Of a stretch of 64,000 nt of DNA, positions 8,914-19,102 are shown piece by piece. The stretch is from Suipraeoptans intestinalis (GTDB lineage Bacteria > Bacillota > Clostridia > Lachnospirales > Lachnospiraceae). The notes below the pieces were generated by a model, which did not search any database, was not told where the DNA came from, and saw nothing but the letters and a program-made list of their open reading frames with translations. The stretch lies in the NCBI RefSeq assembly GCF_009696485.1, contig NZ_VULY01000018.1, forward strand, positions 1,103,501 through 1,167,500. The letters run 5' to 3'. Made by a program: the position numbers and the translations under genes. Each line of letters begins with the position of its first letter. The first letter of the stretch is position 1.

Positions 8914-11166
8914 CTACAGCTTCCAGATATCTCTGTTATACTCTGCGATGGTTCTGTCTGAAGAGAAAAATCCTGCCTTCGCCGTGTTCTTCAGCATCAT
9001 GCGACTCCATTTTTCTCTGTCCTCATAATCGGACAGCATTCTTTCCTTCGTTGCAATATAACATTCAATGTCCAGCAGCGCCATAAACCAGTCTTTGTGG
9101 ATGAGATCCTGATACAGCCGGTTCAGACTTTCCGGATCTCCCAGCGCCAGCAATTCCTCTCCTACAATGAAATCCACCAGCTTCTTGATTCCTTCCCTGG
9201 ACTCATAGAGATCTTTTGCACAGTAAGAGCCTGTTTCATAAAGTCGGATCACTTCCTGGCTTTTTGCCCCGAAGATGTAGATATTGTTCTCCCCTACCAG
9301 ATCGCAGATCTCCACATTGGCTCCGTCCATAGTTCCCAGTGTCACGGCTCCATTGAGCATAAACTTCATGTTTCCTGTTCCGCTGGCTTCCTTGGATGCC
9401 AGAGAGATCTGTTCTGAAATGTCGCAGGCAGGGATCAGGTATTCTGCCTTGGTCACGTTGTAATTTTCTACCATCACCACCCGCAGATACGGTCTTACTG
9501 TCTCATCTGCCTCAATGAGATCACGCAGGCACAAAATCAGATGGATAATATCCTTTGCCAGCGTATATGCAGGAGCCGCCTTTGCGCCAAAGATCATAGT
9601 AACAGGTGTTTTCGGCAGGTTTCCTGCCTTGATCTCCAGATACTTGTGGATGATGTAAAGGGCGTTCATCTGTTGTCTCTTGTACTCATGGAGCCGTTTG
9701 ATCTGGATATCAAATACAGAGTTCTCGCAGATTTCTACATTTTGTGTTTCTTTCAGATAATTTTTCAGTTTCTTTTTGTTGTCTGCTTTGATCTCCAGCA
9801 GTCTGTTTCGCACCGCTTCCTCCGCTTCATAGGACAGAAGCTTCTCCAGCTCCTGTGCGTCTTTTTTCCAGCCGCTGCCGATCAACTCCGTCAGGTATTC
9901 TGCCAGGCTGGGATTGCAGTGCATCAGCCAGCGGCGGAAGGTGATCCCGTTGGTTTTATTATTAAATTTCTCCGGATAAATGTCATAAAAAGCTTTCAGC
10001 TCAGATTCCTTCAGGATATCTGTATGCAGAGCGGCAACACCGTTTACGCTGAATCCATAGTGGATATCCATATGCGCCATGTGAACTCTTCCATCCCCGT
10101 CAATAATGGCAACCGCCTCATCGGGATGTGCCTTTTTCGCCTTCTCATCCAGCTTCCGGATCACCGGCATCAGATGCGGAACCACCTCTTCCAGATAAGA
10201 GGACGGCCATTTTTCCAACGCTTCCGCCAGAATCGTGTGATTGGTATACGCACAGGTCCTGCTTACCACATCTGCCGCTTCCTCAAAGGACAGACCTCTC
10301 TCTTCCAGAAGGCGGATCATTTCCGGAATCACCATGGAAGGATGGGTATCGTTGATCTGAATGACCACATGCTCATGCATCTGTCTTACATCATAGCCTT
10401 TCTCATCCATTTCCTTCAGAATCAGCTGCGCACCGTTGCTTACCATAAAGTACTGCTGATAGATCCGAAGCAGATGTCCCGCCTTGTCGCTGTCATCCGG
10501 ATAAAGGAACAGGGTCAGGTTTTTTGCTACCGCCGTTTTGTCAAAACTGATCCCTTCTTCCACCAGGCTTTCATCCAGGGTATCCACATCAAACAGATGT
10601 AGTCGGTTTACTCCGCTTTCATAGCCCGGCACATCTATATCGTACAGTGTGGACCGCAGCTGAAAGTCACGGAACGGCACCGTAAAGTGGATCCCTGTAT
10701 CCACCAGCCAGTTTTCCTGCTCGATCCAGGGGTTTTTCACTTCTTTTTGTTTCCTGTTTTCCAGTACCTGGCGGAACAATCCATAGTGATAGTTCAGACC
10801 GATCCCCGCTGCGCAAAGTCCCAGCGTTGACATCGAATCCATGAAGCAGGCAGCAAGCCTTCCCAGTCCTCCGTTTCCAAGAGATGGCTCCGGTTCCACT
10901 TCCTCGATCTGAGAAAGCAGCTTTCCTTCTTGCTCTAACAGTTCCTTTACTTCATCATACACGCCCAGATTGATCAGGTTGTTGGACAGAAGCTTTCCAA
11001 TCAGGAACTCTGCCGAAATGTAATACACTTTTTTTGTTCCCGGATTTTCTTTCTTTTCTTTTGTCAACTCCTTCGTCAGTCCCAGCAGACTGTAATAAAT
11101 TGCCTTGTCGTCCGCCTGACCGATGGTGCTTCCCAATCTTTCCTCAAGTTTCTGTTTGATGTTCAT
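8914..11166 (-). CDS. glgP: Glycogen/maltodextrin phosphorylase
   Basis: 750 residues; releases glucose 1-phosphate from alpha-1,4-glucans with pyridoxal phosphate. The start ATG at 11166 has AGGAGG upstream. Family blocks seen are [18 protein letters not shown] near residue 95, [24 protein letters not shown], and the cofactor site [15 protein letters not shown] with its lysine. It is shorter than the second phosphorylase in this window (819 residues at 53754). It lies 46 bases after malQ, and the two enzymes together break down imported maltodextrins. It is probably the last gene of the sugar operon. Confidence 0.93.
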   Translation of the reverse strand: MNIKQKLEERLGSTIGQADDKAIYYSLLGLTKELTKEKKENPGTKKVYYISAEFLIGKLLSNNLINLGVYDEVKELLEQEGKLLSQIEEVEPEPSLGNGGLGRLAACFMDSMSTLGLCAAGIGLNYHYGLFRQVLENRKQKEVKNPWIEQENWLVDTGIHFTVPFRDFQLRSTLYDIDVPGYESGVNRLHLFDVDTLDESLVEEGISFDKTAVAKNLTLFLYPDDSDKAGHLLRIYQQYFMVSNGAQLILKEMDEKGYDVRQMHEHVVIQINDTHPSMVIPEMIRLLEERGLSFEEAADVVSRTCAYTNHTILAEALEKWPSSYLEEVVPHLMPVIRKLDEKAKKAHPDEAVAIIDGDGRVHMAHMDIHYGFSVNGVAALHTDILKESELKAFYDIYPEKFNNKTNGITFRRWLMHCNPSLAEYLTELIGSGWKKDAQELEKLLSYEAEEAVRNRLLEIKADNKKKLKNYLKETQNVEICENSVFDIQIKRLHEYKRQQMNALYIIHKYLEIKAGNLPKTPVTMIFGAKAAPAYTLAKDIIHLILCLRDLIEADETVRPYLRVVMVENYNVTKAEYLIPACDISEQISLASKEASGTGNMKFMLNGAVTLGTMDGANVEICDLVGENNIYIFGAKSQEVIRLYETGSYCAKDLYESREGIKKLVDFIVGEELLALGDPESLNRLYQDLIHKDWFMALLDIECYIATKERMLSDYEDREKWSRMMLKNTAKAGFFSSDRTIAEYNRDIWKL

Positions 11167-11212
11167 TCGTTTTCCTCCTGCTATCTTTCAGACTCTGATG
11201 TCTTTTCTTCTG

Positions 11213-12694
11213 CTACGCTCTCCCGCAGACGCTTGTAATACGGCTGATCCTTTTTGCCAGCTGCCCGCTCAGGGCCCCTTGCTTCATCCGCCAGCACCAG
11301 TTTCCCCCCAGGGTAGAGGGTGTATTGATACGGGCGCTTCCTCCCAGTCCCAGGTAATCCTGCATGGGAATGATACAGGTATCTGCCACACTTCTCATAG
11401 CCAGGCAGATGTAGTCCCAGTGGATCTCTTCGTCTACCGTCGCCTGATTGTTCAGATAGGACAGCGCCATTTCCTTGTCTTCTTTTTCCAGCGCCCGATA
11501 CCAGCCCTGCAGCGTATCATTGTCATGGGTGCCGGTGTATACCACCGCATTCCTCTCGTAATTGTGAGGAAGATAGTCGCTCTCCTCACGGGAATCAAAG
11601 GCAAACTGTAGCACCTTCATCCCCGGATATCCGCTGTCTGCAAGAAGCTTTCGCACACTGTCCGTCAAAAATCCCAGATCCTCCGCAATGATGGGGAGTT
11701 CTCCCAGTCTTTCCCGGATCGCAGCAAACAGTTCCATTCCCGGCCCCGCTTCCCAGGCGCCGTTTTCCGCCGTTTTTTCTCCGTAGGGAATCGCGTAATA
11801 CTCGTCAAATCCCCGGAAATGGTCGATCCGCATAATATCATACAGCTGGAAACAGTGCCGCACCCTCTGAAGCCACCAGGCATAGCCGGTCTTTTTATGA
11901 TACTCCCAGGCATACAGCGGGTTCCCCCAAAGCTGCCCCGTGGCAGAAAATCCATCCGGCGGGCATCCTGCCACCTTGACCGGTATATTCTTCTCATCCA
12001 GCTGGAACAGCTTTGGATTCGCCCAGGTATCTGCACTATCCAGCGCCACATAGATGGGAATATCCCCGATCACGGAAACTCCGTTCTGGTTGGCATAGGC
12101 TTTTAGCTTTTTCCATTGTTTCTGAAAATAAAATTGTGTAAATCCCCAGAACTCTACCTGGTCTGCCAGCTTTTCTTCATAGGCCTTCACCGCTTCCGGC
12201 CTGCGAACGCGGATGCCTTCCTCCCATTCGCTCCAGCTTTTCCCCTCAAACGCTTCCTTGACTGCCATATACAGGGCATAGTCCTTTACCCAGTACCCTT
12301 CCGTTTCCAGAAACGCAGCCCATTCTCCGGGCTTGTTCTGCCGCCAGGCTGCATGGGCTTTTTTCAGCAGCGGGAATCTTCCCTGATAGATTTTTTCGTA
12401 GTCTATCTGCTCCTCCTGCGTTCCCCAGTCACACTCCTGGCAGTCCTTTCTGTCAAGAAGTCCTTCCTGGATCAACTGCTCCAGATCGATAAAATACGGA
12501 TTCCCCGCAAACGTAGAAAAAGACTGGTACGGAGAATCTCCGTAACCAGTTGGTCCAAGTGGCAGTATCTGCCACCTGGACTGTCCGGATTCCTTTAAGA
12601 AATCCACAAATTCATATGCCTCTTTTGAAAAACATCCGATCCCATACCTGGATGGAAGAGATGAAACAGGCATCAATACTCCACTGGTTCTCAT
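11213..12694 (-). CDS. malQ: 4-alpha-glucanotransferase (amylomaltase)
   Basis: 493 residues, normal for bacterial amylomaltase of family GH77. It moves maltosyl units between alpha-1,4-glucans and frees glucose. The N-terminus RTSGVLMPVSSLPSRYGIG, the nucleophile region IMRIDHFRGF, the acid/base region IIAEDLGFLT and THDNDTLQGW are all seen. It lies 22 bases after the permease gene and before glgP, which places it in a maltodextrin use operon. Confidence 0.95.
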   Translation of the reverse strand: MRTSGVLMPVSSLPSRYGIGCFSKEAYEFVDFLKESGQSRWQILPLGPTGYGDSPYQSFSTFAGNPYFIDLEQLIQEGLLDRKDCQECDWGTQEEQIDYEKIYQGRFPLLKKAHAAWRQNKPGEWAAFLETEGYWVKDYALYMAVKEAFEGKSWSEWEEGIRVRRPEAVKAYEEKLADQVEFWGFTQFYFQKQWKKLKAYANQNGVSVIGDIPIYVALDSADTWANPKLFQLDEKNIPVKVAGCPPDGFSATGQLWGNPLYAWEYHKKTGYAWWLQRVRHCFQLYDIMRIDHFRGFDEYYAIPYGEKTAENGAWEAGPGMELFAAIRERLGELPIIAEDLGFLTDSVRKLLADSGYPGMKVLQFAFDSREESDYLPHNYERNAVVYTGTHDNDTLQGWYRALEKEDKEMALSYLNNQATVDEEIHWDYICLAMRSVADTCIIPMQDYLGLGGSARINTPSTLGGNWCWRMKQGALSGQLAKRISRITSVCGRA

Positions 12695-12716
12695 GCTCGC
12701 TTTTCCTCCAACTTCC

Positions 12717-13586
12717 CTAGCCTTTTACTGCTCCTGCTGCCACACCCTTAATGATGTATTTCTGGCAGGAAACGTAGAATACAATAATGGGAACGATCGC
12801 CAATACCAGAACCGCCATCATGGCTCCCATGTCGATGGAGCCGTAGCCTCCCTGGAGGTACTGCACCGCGATGGGAATGGTTTTGTAGTCGGTTCCAAGC
12901 ACCAGATACGGAAGCAGGTAGTCATTCCATACCCACATGGTATTCAAAATAGCCACCGTGATAGCCGTAGGCTTCAGGATCGGCCACACGATCTTAAAAT
13001 AGATCTGTATGGGACTGCATCCATCGATCATAGCCGCTTCTTCCAGCGAAACCGGGATAGCCTTTACAAATCCGCTGAACATAAATACGGAAAGGCCGGA
13101 CCCAAATCCCAGGTAAATCAGGATGATCCCCACCGGATTATCCAGATACAGCATGTTCGCTACCTTTACCATGGGGAACATCACCATCTGGAAGGGAACG
13201 ATCATGGCAAACACAAACAGATAATACACGATGCTGGTAAACTTGTTTTTTACCCGAGTGATCCACCATGCCGTCATGGATGTAAACAGCACAATGACCG
13301 CCACCGAGCAAACAGTAATAAACAGGGAATAGCCTGCCGCTTTCAAAAATTCTGTCTTGGAAACTCCCTCAATATAGTTGCTCAGTCCCACAAAGGTATC
13401 TGCCTTTGGCAGCTGGAAGGGAGCGTCACTGATGTACAGCTTTCCTTTTACCGAATTCATCGCCACCAAAAATATGGGAACCAGGAAGGTGACGGAGAGT
13501 ACTACCAAAATGACGGTAAGCAGATTCCCCACGCTTCTGGAAACTTCCATTTCCGGCGCCATCTCTTTTCTTTTCTTTCCTGCCAT
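12717..13586 (-). CDS. Sugar ABC transporter permease, MalG type
   Basis: 289 residues. The start ATG at 13586 overlaps the stop of the preceding permease as TAATG, a sign of translational coupling. The protein has about six membrane segments and the cytoplasmic EAA loop EEAAMIDGCSPIQIYFKI, which docks to a shared ATPase. No ATPase gene of the MsmK type is in the window, so it must be supplied from elsewhere, as is usual for carbohydrate transporters of this family in Firmicutes. Substrate is probably a maltodextrin, from the malQ and glgP neighbours. Confidence 0.92.
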   Translation of the reverse strand: MAGKKRKEMAPEMEVSRSVGNLLTVILVVLSVTFLVPIFLVAMNSVKGKLYISDAPFQLPKADTFVGLSNYIEGVSKTEFLKAAGYSLFITVCSVAVIVLFTSMTAWWITRVKNKFTSIVYYLFVFAMIVPFQMVMFPMVKVANMLYLDNPVGIILIYLGFGSGLSVFMFSGFVKAIPVSLEEAAMIDGCSPIQIYFKIVWPILKPTAITVAILNTMWVWNDYLLPYLVLGTDYKTIPIAVQYLQGGYGSIDMGAMMAVLVLAIVPIIVFYVSCQKYIIKGVAAGAVKG

Positions 13587-14428
13587 TAGTTCTCCACCTC
13601 CCTCTTTCTGGTAATAAACAGCTGCGTCAAAGCGATCAGCGCCACGATCAGGAAGAAGATCACCGCTTTCGCCTGTCCGGCTCCTTCCCATCCTACTCTT
13701 CCGTAGAAGGTGCTGTAAATATTAAGCCCCAGCATCTCTGTCGATTTTCCGGGAGCTCCGGCTGTCAGCGCCAGGTTCTGGTCAAACAGCTTAAACGAGT
13801 TGGTCAACGTCAAAAACAGACAAATGGTAACGGATGGCATCACCATAGGAATGGTGATCTTCGTCAGAGCCTGCCATTTGTTGGCTCCGTCGATCTTTGC
13901 CGCCTCGATCACGTCTGTAGAAATATTCTGGATCCCCGCAATATAAATGATCATCATATATCCGATCATCTGCCAGTTCATCAGGATCACCAGTCCCCAG
14001 AATCCGTATTTTGCTTCTGCCGTAATGGTCACGCCAAATTTTGCCAGTACCCCGTTGATCAGGATCTGCCAGATATAACCCAGTACGATCCCTCCGATCA
14101 GGTTAGGCATAAAGTATACCGTCCGGAACAGGTTGGTTCCCTTGATCCCTCTGGTAAGAACATAGGCCAGAGTGAATGCCAGTACATTGATGGAGATCAC
14201 AGACACCACCGTAAATTTTGTAGTAAACCAGAATGCGTCTAAAAACTCTTTTGTCTGGAATATTTTGATGTAGTTGCTAACTCCCACAAACTCTGCATCC
14301 ATGATCGTCGTAAACTCGCAGAACGACAGAAAAATCCCGATGATGAACGGTGCAAGAAAAGCAATGATAAATGCGATAATTGTGGGAAGTGCGAACAATG
14401 CAAAATATTTTTTGTATGATTTTTGCAT
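13586..14428 (-). CDS. Sugar ABC transporter permease, MalF type
   Basis: 280 residues from the ATG at 14428 (MQKSYKKYFALFALP), preceded by GGAGAG; the open frame extends 22 codons further with no ribosome site. There are about six membrane segments, with the EAA loop VIEAAKIDGANKWQALTKI. It pairs with the downstream MalG-type subunit and follows the binding-protein gene across a 97-base gap that holds a strong hairpin (14464-14503). Confidence 0.92.
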   Translation of the reverse strand: MQKSYKKYFALFALPTIIAFIIAFLAPFIIGIFLSFCEFTTIMDAEFVGVSNYIKIFQTKEFLDAFWFTTKFTVVSVISINVLAFTLAYVLTRGIKGTNLFRTVYFMPNLIGGIVLGYIWQILINGVLAKFGVTITAEAKYGFWGLVILMNWQMIGYMMIIYIAGIQNISTDVIEAAKIDGANKWQALTKITIPMVMPSVTICLFLTLTNSFKLFDQNLALTAGAPGKSTEMLGLNIYSTFYGRVGWEGAGQAKAVIFFLIVALIALTQLFITRKREVEN

Positions 14429-14463
14429 ATTGTCTCTCCTCTGCTTCCAATCCTTTTGTGCGA

Positions 14464-14503
14464 ACGAAACGGGCGGACCTGTTTTCTGCCCCACCCGTTT
14501 CGT
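14464..14503 (-). promoter_or_regulatory. Intercistronic hairpin between binding protein and permease genes
   Basis: A perfect 10-bp stem, ACGAAACGGG with CCCGTTTCGT, has no T run after it on the minus strand. Such hairpins commonly protect the binding-protein mRNA or lower permease expression, so the binding protein is made in excess. The role here is inferred. Confidence 0.55.
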
Positions 14504-14525
14504 CTTGTTGTCATACTATTTCAGT

Positions 14526-15863
14526 CTATTGAGCGTTAGCTTTTTCTGTTGCCCATTCTTCTGTCATGTCGCTAACGACCTTGTCCCACTCTTTGGATCC
14601 CTGTGCATACTCCAGAAGAGATGCGCCGAAATCGTCCTTCCATGTCTGGCTCGGCATGGTTGTAAAGTTCCACGGAACGTTTGTTTTGTTCTCGTCTGCC
14701 ATGTACTTCAGGATCTCTTTTGCCAGCGGATCCGTCGGCTTCTCTTCATCAGAGAAGGTGTTGAACGGTGCGATGAATCCCAGATCCTTGGTTACAAATG
14801 CCTTTCCTTCATCAGAGTTGAACAGCCATTCCATAAATGCGATGGTTGCCTTCTGATCTGCTTCGCTGACTTTTGCGTTCACACACATGTAGTTTTCTGT
14901 TCCGATGCAAAGTCCCTGGTTTTCTTCTCCAGCCAGTCCTGTATAGATTGGAAGGAACTTCACGCTTTCTTCTTTTACAGTGTTTCCGTCTACGCCGCTA
15001 ATCTGTCCCCATCCCCAGTTTCCGTTCTGAACCATTGCTACTTTTCCAAGTGCAAACTCTGACATGGAGTCATCTACAGATTTGGAGCTCAGAAGCTTCG
15101 CCTCTGTAACAGAGTTGTTCAGGTACAGGTCAAAGATCTGCTTGTACTCTTTGTTGTATGTAAAGTCGATCTTGTCCGGATTTGTTTCGTCTTTATCCTT
15201 GTATTCTGCATTCAGAGGCAGGTTCATCAAGTGTGTCTGCCATCTCCAGTCCTCTCCCGGTTTCAGAGAAGTAGAAGCAAATACGCCTTCGATTCCCAGC
15301 TGATCCTTCTTTGCCGTCATGTCTTCTACAACAGCTTTCAGTTTATCAAAGCTGTTGATCTCTTCTGTAGAAGAAATGTCTACCGCTTTATCAGAAAGTG
15401 CAAAATACTTCTGCATGATCTCATCATTGTAAATGATTCCGTATCCTTCTTCTGCAAACGGGATTCCGTATACGCCCTCGCCGTCCTTCACTGCCATATC
15501 CTGATCCAACAGCCAGCTGTAAAGCTTGGTGTCCTTCAGATCTGCTGTATATGCCTTCCAGTTCTGATATCCCACCGGTCCGTTGATCTGGAACAGTGTC
15601 GGCGGATTCTTCTTTGCCACCTCGGATTTCAGTGTCTGCTCATAGGTTCCCGCCGCTGCGGTTACCACTTTCACTTCCACACCAGTCTCTTCCGTGTACT
15701 TCTTTGCAATTTTTTCCCAGGTCTTTGCTGCTTCCGGCTTAAAGTTCAGATAATATACAGAACCTTTGTCGTCTTTTGCTTCCTTCTTTCCACATCCTGC
15801 GAATACGGAAAGTGCCGTCACTGCTGCCAATCCCAGGGCAAGCCATCGTTTTTTGTTTTTCAT
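14526..15863 (-). CDS. Sugar-binding lipoprotein of the ABC transporter
   Basis: 445 residues. A lipoprotein signal peptide ends in VFAGC with the lipid-bearing cysteine at position 24, followed by a lysine-rich linker. The mature part resembles family 1 extracellular solute-binding proteins (VYYLNFKPEAAKTWEKIAKK, PPTLFQINGPVGYQNWKA, VAMVQNGNWGWGQI). It delivers sugar to the two permeases directly downstream. The region before it (15870-15960) has an imperfect inverted repeat, AAGAAT/ATTCTT, near a possible -10 TAAGAT, so this gene probably has its own regulated promoter separate from the two-component genes upstream. Confidence 0.92.
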   Translation of the reverse strand: MKNKKRWLALGLAAVTALSVFAGCGKKEAKDDKGSVYYLNFKPEAAKTWEKIAKKYTEETGVEVKVVTAAAGTYEQTLKSEVAKKNPPTLFQINGPVGYQNWKAYTADLKDTKLYSWLLDQDMAVKDGEGVYGIPFAEEGYGIIYNDEIMQKYFALSDKAVDISSTEEINSFDKLKAVVEDMTAKKDQLGIEGVFASTSLKPGEDWRWQTHLMNLPLNAEYKDKDETNPDKIDFTYNKEYKQIFDLYLNNSVTEAKLLSSKSVDDSMSEFALGKVAMVQNGNWGWGQISGVDGNTVKEESVKFLPIYTGLAGEENQGLCIGTENYMCVNAKVSEADQKATIAFMEWLFNSDEGKAFVTKDLGFIAPFNTFSDEEKPTDPLAKEILKYMADENKTNVPWNFTTMPSQTWKDDFGASLLEYAQGSKEWDKVVSDMTEEWATEKANAQ

Positions 15864-16032
15864 AATCCTTCCCTCTTTTCTGAATCTTTTCGGTTACTTA
15901 AATCTACGCCTATCTTAGCAAAGAATTTCGGATTCTTTTAACAAATTAACAACTTTCAATGCAAAAAAATATACTTTTCAGTCTCCCTGCTTTTTACTCT
16001 CTTTCTTTTCCCCTCTCAAAATCTCCCCGAAG

Positions 16033-17397
16033 CTACCACTCCTGCCGGAACCTGTCTATGCTCTCATCCGAGGCCTCCACAAAGTCCTGTGACGTGATCT
16101 CCCCTTCCGCCAGCTTGGGCAGATACTTCCCGATGGTTTCTTCCTGCAGGATGGAATTCCACTTGACCTGATAATTGGGAACCAGTCCCGAAACGTTCTG
16201 GTAGGCCTGGATATAATCCTGCTGCGCCGCCTTCCCGGTACTTCCCTGTGAAGAAAACAGTCTCTCCTTTTCCTGTTTGTTCCGGAGGGTGCGGAACTTC
16301 AAAAACTCCACCGCTCCCTTTTTGATCTCCTCGGAGTACCCCGACACCACCGACCATCCGAAGGTCTCCGGGGAGGAGACTAGCGTATTGCCCGGAAAGG
16401 CAGAAAAACGCACCTTGTCCTTCCATTCTGCCGGAATCTGGTCGATCATCCAGTAGCCGTTGGCCACCATCGCGGCCTTTCCGGAAAAGAAATCATTATA
16501 GGCCACGTCAAAATCCGAATGCAAAGCCTCCTTGCCGGCATAGGAAAACAGTTTTTGCAGCGTCTCTGCCAGCTGTCGCCCCTGGGCATTGTTATAGGAT
16601 TCCGGATAAAGCGTTTCCATAAAAGCCAGTCCCTCCGGCGTAGAAGCAAGCTGCGCCGTGGCAAACAGCATGGGAGACCAGCCGGTTCCCTCCGTGTGAA
16701 GCGCCAGCGGTGTGATTCCGTGTGCCTGCAGTTTGTCGCAGCATTCCCAGAACTCTTCCCAGGTAGTCGGAAAGTGGTCGATCCCCGCCTGTGCAAACAG
16801 TTCCTGGTTCCAAAAGATCCCGGAGCAGGAAAAAGCCGCCGTGCTGATGGGCGAGAGATAGATCCCCCCATCCGGTTCTGTACAGCCCTGAAGGACAACC
16901 TCTTCTATGGAAGAACTCCATTCCTCATCTGTCCGGATCTCATCCGACAGATCCTCGATCCTGCCCTCTGTGATCATCATGTGGTAGAAAGAAGGAAGCA
17001 TCCGCAGATCCGTGATAACGGCCGGCAGCTGGTCTGTCACGTTCATCCGCTTCAGGTTCTGACGGTATTCGTCCTCTGTTTCCATGATCCAGTCCACCTT
17101 TACCTGATAGCTCCCTTTGTATTTCTGGTTAAAGGCTTCCACCAGCTCCTGTTGGTTCTTCTTGCCTGTCGTAGGGTTTACCGTAAATGTGATGGGGATT
17201 TCCACTTCCTTTTTTTCCGTTTTCTGTGTCTTTTCCTTTACAGGGCCGCACGCCGACAGGCACAGACACACTAGCAGCCCTCCTGTCAGAAATGCCGCCG
17301 TCTTTCTACAAAATATCCTCTGCGCTCCTGTTTCACGATTCCGCAGATTCCTTCGGAAGAAGGACGTAGCAGTTTGTTCCGGTTTCCTGCGTTTCAT
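16033..17397 (-). CDS. Second extracellular sugar-binding lipoprotein, linked to the two-component system
   Basis: 454 residues. The N-terminus is long and basic, with the lipobox LSAC putting the lipid cysteine at position 50. The start at 17397 lies inside the histidine kinase gene, overlapping it by 65 bases in another frame; AGGAGG is 12 bases upstream. I see no better start. The mature part is a family 1 solute-binding protein (TEDEYRQNLKRMNVTDQLPA, GIFWNQELFAQAGIDHFPTT, KAAMVANGYWMIDQIP). Because it is coupled to the sensor kinase gene rather than the permeases, it may present the sugar signal to the kinase. That role is inferred; it could equally serve transport. Confidence 0.85.
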   Translation of the reverse strand: MKRRKPEQTATSFFRRNLRNRETGAQRIFCRKTAAFLTGGLLVCLCLSACGPVKEKTQKTEKKEVEIPITFTVNPTTGKKNQQELVEAFNQKYKGSYQVKVDWIMETEDEYRQNLKRMNVTDQLPAVITDLRMLPSFYHMMITEGRIEDLSDEIRTDEEWSSSIEEVVLQGCTEPDGGIYLSPISTAAFSCSGIFWNQELFAQAGIDHFPTTWEEFWECCDKLQAHGITPLALHTEGTGWSPMLFATAQLASTPEGLAFMETLYPESYNNAQGRQLAETLQKLFSYAGKEALHSDFDVAYNDFFSGKAAMVANGYWMIDQIPAEWKDKVRFSAFPGNTLVSSPETFGWSVVSGYSEEIKKGAVEFLKFRTLRNKQEKERLFSSQGSTGKAAQQDYIQAYQNVSGLVPNYQVKWNSILQEETIGKYLPKLAEGEITSQDFVEASDESIDRFRQEW

Positions 17398-19102
17398 ACC
17401 ACATCTTCACCTCCTCTCCATATTTCAGCCGCAGTCTGGTGACCACATTTATCATGCCGTACCCCCGTTTCTTTTCCGGGAATGCCTTTTTGATCTCTCC
17501 AAAGGGAAGCTTCATCAATCCGTTTAGCTTTTCCATTACAGCCTCCGGCATGGCGCTGCCGTTGTTAAACACGCAGATCAGGATCCCCTCCGCTTCCTCC
17601 GTTACCCGAATCCGGATCAGTCCTCCTTCAAATCGATCTGCAAATCCGTGCTTCAGCGCATTTTCCACCAGCGGCTGCAGGATCAACTTCACTACCCAGA
17701 CTTTTTCGGGATCTACCTGGCAGTCGATTTCATAATGAAAAAGATTTTCGTTGCGGATCTGATGGATCTCCATGTAGCTTCTTACATTCTCCAGTTCCGC
17801 CTCCAGCGTTACCAGATTTTCTCCCTTGCTGAGGGACAGACGAAGGTACCTGGAAAGCGCCTCTATCATCCGCATGGTCGTCTCCTCTCCGTTCATCCGC
17901 GCCAGCATATAGATGGTATCCAGCGTATTGTACAGAAAGTGCGGGTTGATCTGGCTCATCAGCGTATTCATTTCACTGATCCGAAGTTCTTTTTCCTGAT
18001 CCTTGATCTCTTCCAGCAGCGTCTGGATCTTCCCCAGCATTTCATTATAGGAATCCCCGATCTTGTCCAGTTCCGTGTTCGTCTGCACATGAACCGTTCT
18101 TGTAAAATCCTGTCCGTCAAACCCGGTCATCGCATCGCTGATCTCCTGGATCGGTCGGGTAAAGCGTTTGGAGAAATACAAACTTAAAACCACCGCCGCC
18201 GCCAGAACCAGCAGGTAGATGATCCCCATCACCTGTAACACCTGCGTCAGCCCTCCCGTCAGGGTACTGTCCGGCACAAACGTAAACACCGTCATCTGGC
18301 TTTCTTTTTGCCGATAGGCGCAAAGTACCCCGCCTTTTACCCGTTTCCCTTCCAGGATCATCCGGCTTCCGCCGGTCTTTTTGATCTCTTGCCATACCAT
18401 TTTCCCGATGGCTTCTCCGTCTTCCCGTCGGGTCCACAGGGTACAGGCGCGCCCGTCCGCATCCAGGATCCCTGTTACCGCCTGGCTTGTAACTTCTTGA
18501 TCTCCCTTTATGATCTGGTCTAAAAAGGGAGTACGCATCTTAAAAAACAGCATGCCCGGTGAGTGGGCATAATTCATGCTCCTGACGTACCTGCCTACAA
18601 ACAGCGCCGGCTCCGTTCCGCCAAACAAGGTATCCTCCTTCCAGAACCAGACCGTCCGGGAATAGGCGTCTCCAAGCTCTGCCTCCAATCCACTGTTTTT
18701 TACCTCTTCATACGTCAGATTGGAGTAGGAGTGGTGGTACACATTCTGTTTGTTGTCCACATAGCAGTATTCTTCCACATACTCCAGATCCACATAGGCA
18801 AAATATTTGCTGAGAGCGTGCTTTTCCACATCTTCCAGTTCCCGCACCTGAAGACTTTTTTGTACCTCTTCATACAGGATACAGTCTGCCATCACATTGT
18901 CGCTTTTCCGATAGAGTCCGTCCAGTGCGATCCCCAGTTTTTCATTCATAAAGACATACTTGTTGGTGATGCTCTCTGTCAGCTCTTTCCGCACATAGGT
19001 CCAGACACCTGCGCCGGAAAGCAGGAGTGCCACCCCCAAAAGCGCGAGGGTATGCAGCAGATATTTGGTCTGGATCCCTTTGGTGATCATTTTTCTTATC
19101 AT
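17333..19102 (-). CDS. Sensor histidine kinase, YesM type
   Basis: 589 residues. It has a membrane segment near residues 14-34, a large extracellular sensor region, a second segment near 290-312, then a HAMP linker (FTRPIQEISDAMTGF). Next come the His_kinase block with the phosphorylated histidine in INPHFLYNTLDTIY, and an ATPase domain (NALKHGF, GYGMINV). This layout is typical of kinases that sense carbohydrates in Firmicutes. Its start overlaps the response regulator stop as ATGA. It likely turns on the neighbouring sugar uptake genes when glucan fragments are present. Confidence 0.92.
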   Translation of the reverse strand: MIRKMITKGIQTKYLLHTLALLGVALLLSGAGVWTYVRKELTESITNKYVFMNEKLGIALDGLYRKSDNVMADCILYEEVQKSLQVRELEDVEKHALSKYFAYVDLEYVEEYCYVDNKQNVYHHSYSNLTYEEVKNSGLEAELGDAYSRTVWFWKEDTLFGGTEPALFVGRYVRSMNYAHSPGMLFFKMRTPFLDQIIKGDQEVTSQAVTGILDADGRACTLWTRREDGEAIGKMVWQEIKKTGGSRMILEGKRVKGGVLCAYRQKESQMTVFTFVPDSTLTGGLTQVLQVMGIIYLLVLAAAVVLSLYFSKRFTRPIQEISDAMTGFDGQDFTRTVHVQTNTELDKIGDSYNEMLGKIQTLLEEIKDQEKELRISEMNTLMSQINPHFLYNTLDTIYMLARMNGEETTMRMIEALSRYLRLSLSKGENLVTLEAELENVRSYMEIHQIRNENLFHYEIDCQVDPEKVWVVKLILQPLVENALKHGFADRFEGGLIRIRVTEEAEGILICVFNNGSAMPEAVMEKLNGLMKLPFGEIKKAFPEKKRGYGMINVVTRLRLKYGEEVKMWYETQETGTNCYVLLPKESAES

